DNA from: Chloroflexota bacterium
GTDB lineage: Bacteria > Chloroflexota > Ktedonobacteria > Ktedonobacterales > JACDGC01
Direction: 5' to 3'
DNA: 5,266 nt
NCBI GenBank assembly: GCA_021812265.1
Contig: JAKAOI010000197.1
Span: 1 to 5,266, forward strand
Shown: positions 4,044-5,266 of the stretch, piece by piece
Numbering within the stretch: position 1 is the stretch's first letter
Layout of the letters: every line of letters starts with the position of its first letter
Notes under the pieces: generated by a model
Told to the model about the DNA's origin: nothing
The model's database searches: none
What the model saw: only the letters and a program-made list of their open reading frames with translations
Program-made: the position numbers and the translations under genes

Positions 4044-5266
4044 ATGAGCGACGCTGCAATAGAGCCTTCACAGCCGGCTTCGCGGCCGACACTTGTAGAA
4101 CGGCTTTTAGTAAATCGCAATTTTGCCCTTTTATGGGTCGGTGATGTCATCTCCGCGCTGGGGGATTACAGTTTTGGTATTACCCTAACGCTGTGGATTT
4201 ATCTCTATCTTGCTAAAAACCAGCCATGGGTATTACTGGCCATTGCCGGTTTAACATTATCAAGCACATTGCCGCCTTTATTTATCGGACCAATCGCGGG
4301 TGTTTATGTCGATCGCTGGAACAAGCGACTTACCATGATGACGGCAGATATTATCCAAGCAGTATTAGTCGGGGTATTAGTTGTCACCACATTTCTGCCC
4401 GGCGGGCAATTGCCGATTTTTTGGCAGTTGGGAGTCATCTACGTTATCAACTTTTTATTGATTAGTGTCGATCAATTCTATAATCAAGCCGGCTTCCCTT
4501 TAATTGGTGATATTGTTCCTGAACGACACTTTGCCAAAGCAATGAGTCGTGTACTGGTGTTTGTAAGTATTGGCACAATGGTTGGCCCAGCTATAGGCAG
4601 CCCCTTATTTATCGGCTTTGGTCCACGTTGGGCGCTTCTCATTAACTCCTTTTCTTTCTTAGTTTCCTTTGCTCTGCTTATTTTTATCCGCACACCATCG
4701 GCTGTCGTTCCCGAACACACACCTTCAGGCGCTGCAAATAGCCCCAAAAAACAATTTTGGCCGGAATTTCGTGAAGGATTGCAATTTGTACTCAGCTCAC
4801 GCATCCTTCGCACCATGATTATCGCCATGGCAATAGAAACGCTGGGCACTGCGGCTATTCCCATCTTAAATGTTGCTTTTGCGTTTACTAATTTGCATAT
4901 TCCCGCGGTGTATTTTGGATTTTTGGTTACTGCTCTGGGCGGCGGCGCGTTGATCGGCTCTATGTTCGGCCCAGTTATAGTCAATAAATTAACACAGGCA
5001 AGAGTATTCTGGCTGAGCTTATACGCAGATGGCATTTTTCTTATCATCTATTCCCGTCTTACCAATTACATAGCGGCAATTTTTATCATGGCAATCTTGG
5101 GAATGATTACCGGCATTTTTAATGTGGCAATCGGCCCGCTGATCTTGCGAGTTACTCCAAGGGAAATGATGGGACGCGGCACAGCAGTGCGTGTTGCTAT
5201 TATCACAACTGTGGATGTAATTGGAACTGTAGCTGTCGGCGCTCTTATCAGCACGCCATTCCAACA
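4044..5266 (+). CDS. MFS exporter, DHA3-like drug/H+ antiporter family, partial
   Basis: The gene is open from ATG 4044 to the right edge (407 codons) with no stop, so its C-terminus is missing. After a short cytoplasmic start, residues ~24-56 (NRNFALLWVGDVISALGDYS and following) match the first helix of DHA3-type major facilitator transporters. MFS motif A follows as G-V-Y-V-D-R-W-N-K-R (86-95) in the loop between helices 2 and 3. Many hydrophobic segments follow, with a polar central loop near 219-245 (PSAVVPEHTPSGAANSPKKQ) dividing the two six-helix halves. The fragment covers most of the expected twelve helices of a ~410-440-residue protein. Such proteins export drugs, macrolides, siderophores or other natural products using the proton gradient. 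AAAGGA lies 10 nt before the start. Its place in an NRPS-type locus suggests product export or self-resistance; the substrate cannot be read from sequence. Confidence 0.92.
   Translation, partial: MSDAAIEPSQPASRPTLVERLLVNRNFALLWVGDVISALGDYSFGITLTLWIYLYLAKNQPWVLLAIAGLTLSSTLPPLFIGPIAGVYVDRWNKRLTMMTADIIQAVLVGVLVVTTFLPGGQLPIFWQLGVIYVINFLLISVDQFYNQAGFPLIGDIVPERHFAKAMSRVLVFVSIGTMVGPAIGSPLFIGFGPRWALLINSFSFLVSFALLIFIRTPSAVVPEHTPSGAANSPKKQFWPEFREGLQFVLSSRILRTMIIAMAIETLGTAAIPILNVAFAFTNLHIPAVYFGFLVTALGGGALIGSMFGPVIVNKLTQARVFWLSLYADGIFLIIYSRLTNYIAAIFIMAILGMITGIFNVAIGPLILRVTPREMMGRGTAVRVAIITTVDVIGTVAVGALISTPFQ

Noticed and set aside
4484..5047. Minus-strand 187-codon ORF opposite the MFS exporter
   Set aside because: The plus-strand frame has clear MFS motifs and is open throughout; the antisense product lacks any domain or ribosome binding site.

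Overview
The window is part of a compact, divergently transcribed biosynthetic locus of nonribosomal-peptide type. The strong Shine-Dalgarno sequences (GGGAGG, GGAGGA, GAGGA), one good sigma-A-like promoter with an extended -10, and moderate GC with CGN arginine codons suggest a bacterium with Firmicutes-like signals. A Sporomusa/Pelosinus-type Negativicute would fit, and Chloroflexi or cyanobacteria are not excluded. No rRNA or housekeeping gene is present to settle taxonomy.

Left half, minus strand, in transcription order: a complete Sfp-type 4'-phosphopantetheinyl transferase (1776 to 1018); a 312-bp spacer holding a possible small ORF or decayed repeat, repeated 9-mers and a candidate promoter; an MbtH-family protein with an unusual ~65-residue C-terminal tail (705 to 313); a small stem-loop; and the first 41 codons of an enzyme that opens like an NRPS adenylation domain (124 to the left edge).

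Right half, plus strand: a secreted or lipid-anchored serine hydrolase of the class C beta-lactamase/S12 family (1839-2993); a ~280-bp spacer with a hairpin, a good promoter and a repeat-rich leader; two small proteins I do not recognise (94 and 107 residues); and an MFS exporter of the DHA3 type that runs off the right edge (4044 onward).

Working model (inference): the transferase arms NRPS carrier domains, the MbtH protein supports the adenylation domain, the MFS protein exports the product, and the extracytoplasmic hydrolase either matures an exported precursor or protects the producer. The two small proteins lie between hydrolase and exporter, after their own promoter, and are the least explained part of the locus. 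No mobile element, CRISPR array, tRNA or rRNA was seen.
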